From positions 26,770,350 to 26,834,349 of the forward strand of contig CM057234.1 in NCBI GenBank assembly GCA_029891385.1: a DNA stretch of 64,000 bases, in the 5' to 3' direction. The DNA is from Erythroxylum novogranatense (Eukaryota; Streptophyta; Magnoliopsida; Malpighiales; Erythroxylaceae). Made by a program: the position numbers and the translations under genes. Of this stretch, positions 10,728 through 20,317 are shown piece by piece; within the stretch, counting starts at the first letter, position 1, and each line of letters begins with the position of its first letter. The notes under the pieces are model-generated. The model saw only the letters and a program-made list of their open reading frames with translations, had not been told where the DNA came from and searched no databases.

Positions 10728-11172
10728 TGGTTGGGTCGGCGATGTTGGGCCCGGACCCAGTCAAAACGACCCGTGGGCCGATTGGTCCATTCTTCAAAGA
10801 TCAATCTCCCACCTAATTGCCATGCCAAGCCCAAGCCCGATCCACGCTCTCCACATCCCATCAGCATGAGAAAACCTTCCATGCAGAGGTAAAAGTCTAC
10901 GTAAAGATCTAAACCTAGCTACAAAACCATATATAAGGTATAATTCTCCCATAATTGAGGTACGCACAATCGAAAACCTAGTTCTCTGGCTTTTATAGCA
11001 ATCCCACCTTCACCAAAAAACTGATTTTAGCGTCGGAGGGGCTAATCGGGACACAACCCCCGACGTGCCTTCCTTGTTTTGCAGGTATTATCACGTTGGA
11101 TTCATCACGGAGAGCAGTCAACCTATGGATCCGAACGGCAACGTACAGTTCAGCCAAAATCTGGCATAACCA
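10728..11172 (+). repeat. 5' LTR of the Gypsy element
   Basis: Aligns end to end with 17087-17531, both 445 bp. Contains a TATA-like ACCATATATAAGG at about 10926-10938, a likely transcription start context. Confidence 0.92.
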
Positions 11173-11174
11173 AA

Positions 11175-11193
11175 TGGCGTCCATCGTGGGGCC
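11175..11193 (+). other. Primer binding site of the Gypsy element
   Basis: TGGCGTCCATCGTGGGGCC begins two bases after the 5' LTR. It resembles the TGGCGCCGT-type sites of plant Gypsy Tat-group elements, though the cognate tRNA is not certain. Confidence 0.7.
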
Positions 11194-11291
11194 CGACTTT
11201 CGGGCACCACGTCCAGAAACACACAGATCAGTCAGGCGGCGGCGACGAACCCTGACATAGCCGCTGTCGCGGCTCTGGCGATGCAACGCAT

Positions 11292-11592
11292 ATGTTTGCA
11301 GCTACCTGCGACTCTGCCGCCGCACCACATGATTCCCGCACGAAATCCTCAAATCCTAACGATCAGCCACAGCCTCAAACCTTGGAACAAGAAGAACAGA
11401 GCGTGGCTGTGGAGGATAGCGCTGCGGGCAATACGCGTCCAAATCTCCAACACCGATCGGATGCGATCCTCTTCGCTTACACACACCTCCTCACCCGGCA
11501 GATTGAGGAGGTGCGATCTGTTGATTAGCCGATTTTGCGATCTCGGCTAGCATTAACAGCGATCGCTCATGACAAGCCGCACGACGGACTAG
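11292..11592 (+). other. Gag leader / probable N-terminal gag segment in another frame
   Basis: A 78-codon frame (11292-11528) encodes an Ala/Ser/Gln-rich peptide starting MFAATCDSAAAPHDSRT, reminiscent of low-complexity gag N-termini of Tat-type elements. It ends in a stop before the main gag frame begins at 11594, so a frameshift may separate it from the rest of gag. Confidence 0.4.
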
Positions 11593-11593
11593 C

Positions 11594-12817
11594 ATGATGA
11601 CCGGTCGCCACCCAACTGAAGCCCTGGAGAAAATCGTGGATGATCGAATCAATGCAGCTATGAGTTTCTGCCCAGATCGCCCGACAGCTCAGTACAACTC
11701 TCCTTTCACTCTGGAAATCTTGGATAGCCTCCCGACGCCCGACACCAAAATACCGACCCCTAAAAAATACATTGGAAAGACCGACCCCCTAGACTACCTG
11801 CAGCACTTCCAGTCCATGATGAGTCTACATTGCGTTCTGAACGCCATCCAGTGCAAGGCTTTCTGCACGGCCTTCCAAGAAGGAGCTCGGCGATGGTTTA
11901 ACAGCTTGCCCCCGAGCTGTATCACCTGCTTTGAAGATTTCAGGTTATTGTTCTTGAACCAATTCGCCACCAGCAAGCGGCCACAGAAGACAGCTTTGGA
12001 GGTAATGCAACTTACCCAAGGAAGGAATGAAAGCTTGCGAGAATTCATTACTCAGTTCAATAACGAAGCGGTCGAGGTCCCTGACCTCACTTGCTCGTCC
12101 ATGTTGGCCACGCTTATGAGCAACACGAGGGATGAGGAATTTAAGAAGTCATTAGCCCTCGATCAGCCCCGATCAATTCAAGAGATCAAACATCGGGCAG
12201 ATAAGTATATTCAGCTCGAAGAAGTATTAAAGAATACAAAACGCAAGGCAGATGACCGCGGGATGAGTGGTAGAACAGATGAGTCTCACAAGAGACAGAG
12301 GGATCAGTCGACCTCGAGAAAGCCGAACGGTCGGCAATGGCATCACCAAGACTTCACCCCGCTCAACAGGCGATATGCGGAAGTATTGGCGGCCATGAGA
12401 GCGGATGGGGAAACTATCCGAGAACCTGACAAAATGAAGACTCCCTACAAGGATAGGAACCCCAACGTATATTACCGTTTCCACAAAGAGGTCGGTCATG
12501 ATACGGAGGATTGTTGGCAGTTGAAAAAAGAAATCGAATTCCTCATACAAAGAGGAAGGTTAGGCCGATTTGTGAAGTACGCGCGAAATGCCGACCGAGA
12601 TAACGAGTACAAGAGCGGTCGACACGATTTAGCGGAAACAAAAACATTAGACGGGGCGGTGGTCCTGGCGAGCTCTTTTGATGTGAGGACCGACGAGGAG
12701 ATGGATAGGATGACTTATAATCAGAGGATGTCGGGCAATGAAGAAGGACGAAATCATGAAGCCCGTAGAGCGGAACTCGTTCTCCTCAGTGAAGACAGAA
12801 AGGGAGGCCGCTCTTGA
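11594..12817 (+). CDS. gag: Gypsy (Tat-like) Gag polyprotein
   Basis: A 407-residue Gag. A Retrotrans_gag-type domain covers roughly residues 70-200, with the family pattern GARRWFNSLPP, SFEDF-like CFEDFRLLFLNQF and LREFITQFN. A basic linker (about 215-250) is followed near residues 290-315 by YYRFHKEVGHDTEDCWQLK. In relatives this is a zinc-knuckle-like CRFH...GHDTEDC, and here the first cysteine is tyrosine, so metal binding may be weakened. Gag forms the cytoplasmic virus-like particle that packages element RNA. The frame stops at 12817 without protease, and the tandem-repeat array starts about 200 bp later. An open gag in a pol-less element suggests selection for self-packaging, or simply youth. 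Confidence 0.9.
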   Translation: MMTGRHPTEALEKIVDDRINAAMSFCPDRPTAQYNSPFTLEILDSLPTPDTKIPTPKKYIGKTDPLDYLQHFQSMMSLHCVLNAIQCKAFCTAFQEGARRWFNSLPPSCITCFEDFRLLFLNQFATSKRPQKTALEVMQLTQGRNESLREFITQFNNEAVEVPDLTCSSMLATLMSNTRDEEFKKSLALDQPRSIQEIKHRADKYIQLEEVLKNTKRKADDRGMSGRTDESHKRQRDQSTSRKPNGRQWHHQDFTPLNRRYAEVLAAMRADGETIREPDKMKTPYKDRNPNVYYRFHKEVGHDTEDCWQLKKEIEFLIQRGRLGRFVKYARNADRDNEYKSGRHDLAETKTLDGAVVLASSFDVRTDEEMDRMTYNQRMSGNEEGRNHEARRAELVLLSEDRKGGRS

Positions 12818-13040
12818 AACTTGAAGGCGCTCTACCAATAGATAAGTTCTATTTTAGTTAGTCTTTGTCTATTACTGTTTTTGTATACAACACGTGGGAA
12901 CCTTTTCCCTCTCCCTGCCAGACAGGTTTTTTAACGGCCCACACCTTCATTATCATAAATAAAGGGACTTTCAGATTTCTTGGCAATGAAAACTCCATTA
13001 TATCTGGCAAAGAGTAGAAAATCCCATCAACCATCGTTCG

Positions 13041-13870
13041 CCATCTCCATAGATCGACTACGGTCGGTTGGGTCGCCAAGACAAGATCCTTGGGACCCTC
13101 GCTCGCCATCGTTCGCCATCTCCATAGATCGACTACGGTCGGTCGGGTCGCCTAGACAAGATCCTTGGGACCCTCGCTCGCCATCGTTCGCCATCTCCAT
13201 AGATCGACTACGGTCGGTCGGGTCGCCAAGACAAGATCCTTGGGACCCTCGCTTGCCATCGTTCGCCATCTCCATAGATCGACCATGGTCGGTCGGGTCG
13301 CCAAGACAAGATCCTTGGGACCCTCGCTCGCCATCGTTCACCATCTCCATAGATCGACTAAGGTCGGTCGGGTCGCCAAGACAAGATCCTTGGGATCCTC
13401 GCTCGCCATCGCCATAGATCGACTACAGTCGGTCGGGTCGCCAAGACAAGATCCTTGGGACCCTTGCTCGATATCTCCATAGATCGACTACAGTCGGTCT
13501 GGTCGTCAAGACAAGATCCTTGGGACCCTCGCTCGTCATCTCCATAGATCGACTACGATCGGTCAGGTCGCCAAGACAAGATCCTTGGGACCCTCCCTCG
13601 ATATCTCCATAGATCGACTACGATCGGTCGGTCGCCAAGGCAAGATCCTTGGGACCATAGCTCGGCCTCGCCCGACAGATCGACCAAGTTACCGAGACGA
13701 TCCTCAGAACCATCGATCGCTACGGTCGATCGGTCGCCAAGGCAAGATCCTTGGGACCATAGCTCGACCTCGTCTGACATATCAACCAGGTTATCAAGAC
13801 GATCCTCGGAACCATCGATCGATTTCGCCATCGATCGGTCGGGTCGCCAAGACAGGATCCTTGGGACCAT
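13041..13870. repeat. Intra-element satellite-like tandem array, 75-bp unit decaying to 65 and about 105 bp
   Basis: The landmark CAAGATCCTTGGGA recurs 11 times, starting near 13082, 13157, 13232, 13308, 13383, 13448, 13513, 13578, 13644, 13745 and 13852. The first five units are 75 bp, the next four about 65 bp, and the last two 101-107 bp. Because 75 is divisible by three, the first five units form a repeated 25-residue peptide in an open frame (12980-13417), but I regard this as a by-product. Such arrays downstream of coding regions are known from Tat/Ogre elements and can seed satellite DNA. Confidence 0.93.
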
Positions 13871-14040
13871 AGCTCGGCCTCAACCACAGATCGATCTCAA
13901 TGCCGGTTGGCCATGAACGACTTTGCTAAATTCTACTACGGATCGAAAATAAAGAATATAAACATGGAAGATAATTGAGAAAATGAAAGGCATGTTCATT
14001 TCTCGAATCAGCCCTGGCCACAAGCCCGGCCAGGTGAGCT

Positions 14041-15345
14041 TTAAAAATCAACAGAGGGGGAGGGATGAATGACCGGGGGAGCAGGAGAAGTCTCGGAGAG
14101 AGGCGGATGCCCAGGAGAAGCCTCGGAAGGGAGCGACACAATGGGAGCAGGAGCAGAAACCGGGGAAGCAATCGGAGGAATATCTTCATAAGGAAGCTCT
14201 TCTTCGGAGTTGAGATCCAGCTCTTCATCCGGAATGACGCTCATCGACCCCTCAGCCTTCTCCCTGACCTCCTCCAAAGAAAGCCCAAGAGCTGCAGGAA
14301 GAAGCGGCTCGGCATAATCCTCGAATGAAGGGCACATCGACGCCTCAGGAGTGTAGAGCTCGTGGCTCCTCCTCAGAACCGAGAGGGTTATGTTACAAGC
14401 GAGCTCTAAACTCTCCTCATACAGAAACCGCCTCTTCCATCGCTTAATTGCCTCAATCCGCTGCTTCCTAACAGAGCACCGCACCTCCCGCACGGTGTTC
14501 TCGGCTCTATTTCTACCTTCCACTGTGGAATGACAATCTTGGCGGTATTTCTTGTTAAGCTCCCGCTCCGCCCTCACCGTTTTCTTCAGTTCGTCCCTCT
14601 CCTCCTCCCCTTTGGCCAGTCGAGTCAACAAAGCGCCCATCTCCCCCTCCTGGGACTTCTTCTCCTCTTCCAAGGACGCGTTTTTAGCCTGGAGGAGGTC
14701 TCTCCCCTCCTTCACCTCCGAAAGCTCGCCCTTCAAAGCCTTCACCTGATCATGGAGGTCCTGGACTTCCTGGTCCAGAGTCTTCAAACGCTGCAGCACT
14801 GCGAAGGACGTCGTCGCACTCCGCACACCGAGAGGAACGAGCTGACACCCTAACTCCAGGTTACTCCTCTTGTCCATGATTTGCTCATCCATAGGGGGAG
14901 TAATCATCTCGACAATGTAACGGGACACCTCGAGATCTCCGATCGTGGCATCCTTGGCCAACTTGAGGGCAGACTCCCACTGCCCAGGGTTCGCGGCTTG
15001 CACCTTTCCCTTGCCTTTCTTCTCCTTCCCTGTTTCGGCTCGACTTGCCGGGTTGGACGGTAGATCACCCAGCCGAACCAATCTCTTCCTCTTAAGAGGA
15101 GGCCCCGCATCCTCCTCCTCCTCTACCCGGACTACCTGGCCCGTGCCGACCGGCACAATCGGCAATGACACCGAATCAGCAGGACGGTCCCCGGCAGGTA
15201 GAACACCCGTCGACACTGCGGAGGAACCCAACCCTACAGATAGAGCCACAACCTCACTAGTCTCCGCCTCTTTCCCCTTCTTCTTTTGAGCGGCCTGCTT
15301 CTTTGACTTGGAAGTTCGGGCAGGACCATCTCCCATCTTCACCAT
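14041..15345 (-). CDS. Antisense ORF of the Gypsy element, coiled-coil protein
   Basis: The minus-strand frame runs from about 15345 (MVKMGDGPARTSKSKK) to 14041. An upstream in-frame start at 15402 exists, but its hydrophobic leader overlaps a good splice acceptor, so the internal Met is preferred. The product has a basic Lys-rich N-terminus, a long central coiled coil (VQDLHDQVKALKGELSEV onward), and an acidic then Pro/Ser-rich tail. This is the usual architecture of the antisense proteins of Tat/Grande/Retand elements, whose function is unknown. With 15616-16206 it probably forms one spliced antisense gene. Confidence 0.75.
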   Translation of the reverse strand: MVKMGDGPARTSKSKKQAAQKKKGKEAETSEVVALSVGLGSSAVSTGVLPAGDRPADSVSLPIVPVGTGQVVRVEEEEDAGPPLKRKRLVRLGDLPSNPASRAETGKEKKGKGKVQAANPGQWESALKLAKDATIGDLEVSRYIVEMITPPMDEQIMDKRSNLELGCQLVPLGVRSATTSFAVLQRLKTLDQEVQDLHDQVKALKGELSEVKEGRDLLQAKNASLEEEKKSQEGEMGALLTRLAKGEEERDELKKTVRAERELNKKYRQDCHSTVEGRNRAENTVREVRCSVRKQRIEAIKRWKRRFLYEESLELACNITLSVLRRSHELYTPEASMCPSFEDYAEPLLPAALGLSLEEVREKAEGSMSVIPDEELDLNSEEELPYEDIPPIASPVSAPAPIVSLPSEASPGHPPLSETSPAPPVIHPSPSVDF

Positions 15346-15615
15346 GGCTGCACAACGATAAATTAAGTTAGAAGGTAAGACTAATGCTAAAAAATACAGC
15401 AATTAGTTCAATCATGAGGAGTCAACCGGACGGGGCGGTCTCCTCTCCTAGTCCGCTAATTCGCGGTAGGGGATCAATGAGGAAAGAATTGGCCCAGACT
15501 CCCCCGAAGTACCCCTGAACGAGCCGAGTAAAGTCGTATCTGCCGAGCTCTTTATACGACCGACCACTTCCCACTCCTCTCTACTAAGAGACACGGTTGA
15601 CACGTCATTCCACTG

Positions 15616-16206
15616 CTAGGTTAAAGGATACCTCCACGGTTGAGACTCGAAGGAGGACTCTGGGGGCTTCACAAAGAAGTACTTCGTACGCCAAGAAGTG
15701 ACTTTCTCAGGAGTCCCATCCGGGCGATATCGGGCATCCCTGTACTGAAAATGAGGAATCCCAGCCCCAATCATTGAGCTCTGACCCATTCTTAAAAAGT
15801 GGCAGAGGATGCCAACTGACGGAGGGCAGCCGAACTGATGGCATAGCAGAGCCAAACCATTAATAAACCTCCAGTCATTCGGAGGGATTTGACTTGGCAT
15901 CAGCTGATAGGCGGCACACACCTCGTCAATAATCGAGGCGTATGGAAGCCTCATGCCGCCAATCGAGAAAAAGCTTTCAGAAACAGCAAAATACCCACTT
16001 AGATTGCTGAAGATTCGTTCATTCCGATAGCGACCTAGCCCCTGTGACGTAGGAATGTTACACCTAATGATCAGCCGCTGCAACTCTCCCAACCCCATCT
16101 TCGATTCTCCTCTCGGCGCCATCTCCACAACTAACCCATCTTTTCTTTCTTTTGTCGACACTTCCTCGATACCTCCTACCATACTTCTAGAACTACCCGT
16201 CGACAT
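15616..16206 (-). CDS. Antisense ORF, 'putative gypsy-type transposon' domain protein
   Basis: A 196-residue minus-strand frame. Residues about 85-170 (RLPYASIIDEVCAAYQLMPS, then PPNDWRFINGLALLCHQFG and PPSVGILCHFLRM) fit the plant domain annotated as putative gypsy-type transposon (PF04195-like), which marks the antisense gene of Tat-lineage elements. Its role is unknown. Near its end a GAG|GTATCC donor (about 15628) and, 270 bp on, a GTGCAG acceptor (about 15347) suggest an intron leading into the coiled-coil ORF. The simple join I tried does not keep frame, so the exact junction is unresolved. A TATA box lies about 215 bp upstream. Confidence 0.75.
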   Translation of the reverse strand: MSTGSSRSMVGGIEEVSTKERKDGLVVEMAPRGESKMGLGELQRLIIRCNIPTSQGLGRYRNERIFSNLSGYFAVSESFFSIGGMRLPYASIIDEVCAAYQLMPSQIPPNDWRFINGLALLCHQFGCPPSVGILCHFLRMGQSSMIGAGIPHFQYRDARYRPDGTPEKVTSWRTKYFFVKPPESSFESQPWRYPLT

Positions 16207-16418
16207 GCTTACTGAGAAAAAGAGTTTTGGAAACGAAAGCTTTAGAAAAGGGAATGAAGAAAAAGGACGTACCTATTTAGAGATTGGAAATGGGGAAATC
16301 GAACAACAGTCGAATGAAATTTTTAGGAACTGGGAGCAAGAACGAACGAACGAAAACAGAAGCGTAGACAAGAAGGAAACAAGCGTGAAGAAAACCAAAC
16401 AATTCGTAGATCCTGAGC

Positions 16419-16426
16419 ATTTATAG
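16419..16426 (-). promoter_or_regulatory. TATA box for the antisense gene
   Basis: The minus strand reads CCCCTATAAATGC here, a good plant TATA box about 215 bp before the antisense ATG at 16206, inside the element and outside the LTR. Confidence 0.6.
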
Positions 16427-16429
16427 GGG

Positions 16430-17064
16430 AACACTCGGACGAGCCATCCAATCAAAGTACGATGCGTGGAGAAAATTCGAGCTATGCTTGGACACGTGGC
16501 ATGACCCGAGCTGAAGAAACTAGGGCTGTTCAAAAATCGGAGCGGCACGACGGTTGAAAGGACAAATGGGACAGCTACACAACGGTTACAAGGACGATAC
16601 GCTTCAGATTATGAAAAAGCTGTCAAAGGGCACGCGCCATCAAACAATAAATGCTCCAAGTACCACCACGCGCTCGCTAATGATGACTTCTCGACCTACG
16701 TAGGCGCGGGCTATCTTGCAAGGCATGCCAATGCCGACTGACTAGGGACAATTAGCCGACCAATCCCGATGCGAGCAATCACGTACTGCCCGTCAACATT
16801 CGACCGATCAGGCCTACCCCGAGCTATCTTATTGACGAGCTATAAGACTGCAGACGGACTACATCTCTATATCCGATCGATCGGATCAAGTACGAGCTGT
16901 CTCATGACCGAGCTACAACAACAATGCCCGACCGATCGACTACTTCATGAGCTGACCTACAGACGAGCTATATCTCAATGCTCAACCGATCGCCCCAATC
17001 ACGAGTCGCCCTACGTACGAACTACAAAATTTCTACATACTCCTCCGACCCTTCTCTTCGCTCA
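16430..17064. other. Non-coding interior of Gypsy element before the 3' LTR
   Basis: GC-richer than the flanks. It repeats short CGACCGATCG / GAGCTA-type motifs (16790-17030) resembling the array at 13.0-13.9 kb. No RT or integrase reading was found on either strand. Confidence 0.6.
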
Positions 17065-17086
17065 GACTCGAGGAGTAGGGGGCTTA
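17065..17086 (+). other. Polypurine tract of the Gypsy element
   Basis: GGAGTAGGGGGCTTA abuts the 3' LTR at 17087, as needed for plus-strand priming. Confidence 0.7.
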
Positions 17087-17531
17087 TGGTCGGGTCAACG
17101 ATGTTGAGCCCAGACCCAGTCAAAACGACCCGTGGGTCGATCGGTCCATTCTTCAAAGATCAATCTCCTACCTAATTGCCATGCCAAGCCCAAGCCCGAT
17201 CCACGCTCTCCACAGCCCATCAGCATGAGAAAACCTTCCATACAGAGGTAGAAGTCTACGTAAAGACCTAAACCTAGCTACAAAACCATATATAAGGTAT
17301 AATTCTCCCATAATTGAGGTACGCACAATTGAAAACCTAGTTCTCTGGCTTTTACAGCAATCCTACCTTCACCAAAAAATTGACTTGAGCGTCGGAGGGG
17401 CTAATTGGGACACAACTCCCGACGTGCCTTCCTTGTTTTGCAGGTATTATCACGTCGGATTCATCACGGAGAGCAGTCAACCTATAGATCCAAACGGCAA
17501 CGTACAGTTCAGCCAAAATCCAACAGAACCA
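17087..17531 (+). repeat. 3' LTR of the Gypsy element
   Basis: 445 bp, colinear with 10728-11172, followed by target duplication GATCA. Confidence 0.92.
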
Positions 17532-17536
17532 GATCA

Positions 17537-18239
17537 TTATAATCAATTTAGCAATATACATATACTCACACATTATATAGTTCTTCTTATAGGTTGAAAA
17601 TTTGTGAAATACGAATCTAATAAGTTACATATGATCTGTAAATATCTTTTGACCGTTAAAAAGAAATGTTGTGTTCGGAAGAGAAGTAGAAGAAACGGAA
17701 GTCAGTCTTTCAAAGCTATGGAGTAGGAGAATTTTTGTGAATGCACACTAGTTTTCAACATAATTATTATTTACAACAATTAATTGTCATTCAATTCAAG
17801 TGATTACAATAATTAATACCTATTACCAAAACTTGTTGAGTATTATAGAAAACCAACAACACGCAAAAAATTTATTACTCTCGTATATGACCCTCACTCC
17901 GGTTCCCCAGCCTAAGTTGTATGTTCATTTTTAACTCCATTTTTCACTCTCCAATGACAGGTCAGTCTTCCTTCTTTAGACCTTAGGCTAGTCCATCCTT
18001 AGTTGGCTTTCTTTCTCTCACTCCTACTTCTGGATTTCAAATGTCTTCTCTCTATTCAACTTTCCTTCCTTTCTGTGCTTCCCATTTATTTAAGGGTATT
18101 TTAGGGATTTCATATTTATTATTTTTTTGCCTTTGAACTTACTGTTTGGAAAAAAAAATTTCTACTCTTTCTAAAAAATGTTGCTACACCTTTTTTCCCC
18201 CCCTTTTCTCTTATGATTGCTGAGACCTTCGGTTCTTGT
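17537..18239. other. AT-rich flank with CT-rich patch, nothing recognised
   Basis: No convincing gene. A pyrimidine-rich stretch at 17940-18210 has no open frame of note. Confidence 0.45.
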
Positions 18240-18515
18240 CAAGCTCCTATCTCCATCTCTCCGTAACAAACAAACTATTGGCAACGATTTACAAATCATC
18301 ACTAAAAGGAAGCATTTTGCGATGATTTCTATATTCACCACAGAAAGTTACAGTGTTGGCAACGTTTTGCATAATCGTGGCAAAAGGATTAACATTTAGT
18401 GATGGCTTGCTGAATTTGTTGCCAGTTCTACAGCCATTTGCCAAGATTCATGTTAATCGTCACTAAAAGCCTACTTTTGGCGACAAAATAGCAGATCGTT
18501 GATGGCTAATGCATT
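18240..18515. mobile_element. Possible CACTA subterminal repeat fragment
   Basis: Repeated short motifs in both orientations, such as GGCAACGATTTACAAATC, TCACTAAAAGG, TTTTGGCGACAAAAT and TTAATCGTCACTAAAAG, resemble the subterminal arrays of plant CACTA (En/Spm) elements. No CACTA terminus could be fixed. The Gypsy LTR at 18537 begins just after and may have inserted into it. Confidence 0.4.
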
Positions 18516-18536
18516 GAAACTTTGTAAATTTGTTTA

Positions 18537-20268
18537 TGACGGACCCTGAATTTTTTCAATTATTATTGATTTATTTTGTGTCATTACCTTTTTAGAAGTG
18601 AGTCATTAATTTGATGGGCATAAATAGATATTTGAAATTAGATGGAAAGATTTGAATTAAGTTAGATTTACTATGGTGTTTAAGAAGATTAAAGGAGTTA
18701 GAAGGTAAATGAAAGAAGGGGCAAAATGGAAAGACCAAAGGAGAGGAGGGGTACTTTTGAAAGGACAAGACCAAAATGTGGTCTTGTATAAGAAGAAGAA
18801 GAAAAAACGTGAATTGGGAGAGAGGAAGAGAAATAACAAATTAAAGAGAGAAAGAAGAGACATTTTGGTGATTGAGAGAAAAGAAGAAATTTGAGCTAGG
18901 ATTTTTACATTTCTTAGCTTTTGAGAGAGATTTTGAAGTGGTTCAAGAAAAGAAAAAGGTAGAGGACGAGAAGAGCTTCCATTTGAGCCAAAGATCTCTT
19001 CATTTGGTGAAGAACCAAGGTAAGATCACCTAAATCTTTTGAGATTTTTGGAAGAATTTTAATTCATAGAGTTTAGAAAATCCATGAGTTTAAGTATTCT
19101 AGCACCAATTTTAATGATTGTGCTTTATGAGATTTTCAATTGAAAATCTTATTGAATGAGACTTTTGTTATTGTAGAAAAGGGATCAAAGAGGCAAGAGG
19201 AACAAGAGAAGAGGCATTTTAAGCAAGTCTTTAAGCAAGAAAATCAAGGTGGGTTATATGTTTATAATAAGGTTATGAGCCACTAATGCTTTTCCAAATC
19301 AAAAAAGTAAAATGATTTCAATTACTTCATAAGTGGTGCATTTATTACTCTTGAATGATTTGAAAAATCTTTATATGTTTGGTATATGAATTTTGATGAC
19401 GAATTCCAAAATGAAGAAGGAAATACTTTGAAACATTTTATGTTTTGCCTTGAAACATGTCATGGCATTCTATATAAATGAAAATATGAGAAAGCATGAA
19501 AGTATGAACATATGATAAAATGATTTGAGCATGAATATGTGCTTTTGTTTAGGCAAGAGAGAAACTTGTTTCATTAGTCACTTGTACATTGACCCATAGT
19601 CTTCTCCCGGTTGACCATTTGAGACCACGAGATCATGAGAAATCGGACTCGTTTTGTTCACGATGTAAATTTCGATTTCTCCGTTTTGTTTCATAGAACT
19701 TTCAAGTCATTTATTTGTGCATTGCATCTTTGAATTGTCAAGTTTCTTGCATAATTTGAGCGTTCTGCTATGTTGATGTGATGACACTTTAACTGAGTTT
19801 TAAACAAGAATTGTGAATTTGACTGAAAATTGAGAATGAAGCATTTCATAAATTCACTATGAATTTTTTAGACAAATGAATATTTCAAATATTTTGCTTA
19901 TTCTTTGTTATAAACTTGTTAGCCATGAGCTTTCAAGCTCACCCCCCTTTTATCCCATCTTCAGGTGATAGTTAAGAGACCAAGTGATCAAGAGCCTAAG
20001 GACATTTCTCCAAATTTGCTTATTTTGTAGTTTGAGTTGATTTTGAGAAAGCAAGACATTTGTTTGTTTAAAGACCTTTTGTAATTTGAGATTTTGAGAA
20101 GATGATGTAATGTGGCTTAGAATGCCATTAAAGATTTGTAAAACTTTATTCTTTTGATGTTAATGAAATGTGAATGGTGCATGGATGATGTGAGTTGAAA
20201 TTAGATATACGTGAAGAAGAAATCAACTTGGGATGATGATTTTGGAGCATAAATCGTTGATATATATA

Positions 20269-20317
<49 letters not shown>

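Larger units (their letters stand above)
10728..17531 (+). mobile_element. Complete non-autonomous Gypsy LTR retrotransposon (Tat-like), 6.8 kb
   Basis: Two 445-bp LTRs (10728-11172 and 17087-17531), each TGGT...ACCA, are flanked by a perfect 5-bp duplication GATCA (10723-10727 and 17532-17536). A primer binding site follows the 5' LTR and a polypurine tract precedes the 3' LTR. The interior holds a plus-strand gag, a 0.85 kb tandem-repeat array, and two minus-strand ORFs of the kind found in Tat/Ogre/Retand-type elements. No protease, reverse transcriptase, RNase H or integrase could be recognised, although about 5.9 kb of interior is present. It must have depended on enzymes supplied in trans. 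The LTRs differ at scattered sites, so insertion is fairly recent but not brand new. GC content is clearly above the flanks. Confidence 0.9.

Noticed and set aside
12980..13482. Repeat-protein ORF with a 25-residue unit
   Set aside because: The 75-bp DNA unit explains the open frame. Later units of 65 and 105 bp break it, and overlapping frames on the other strand are equally open.
13041..13870. CRISPR-like array
   Set aside because: Units are contiguous and variable without unique spacers, and the context is a plant retrotransposon.
15347..15628. Joining the two antisense ORFs with the visible GT/AG pair
   Set aside because: The splice would leave the second ORF out of frame. The intron is plausible but this exact junction is not supported.
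11175..17086. Endogenous pararetrovirus
   Set aside because: Clear LTRs, target duplication, primer site and Gypsy-type gag. No movement protein or pararetroviral RT was seen anywhere in the window.
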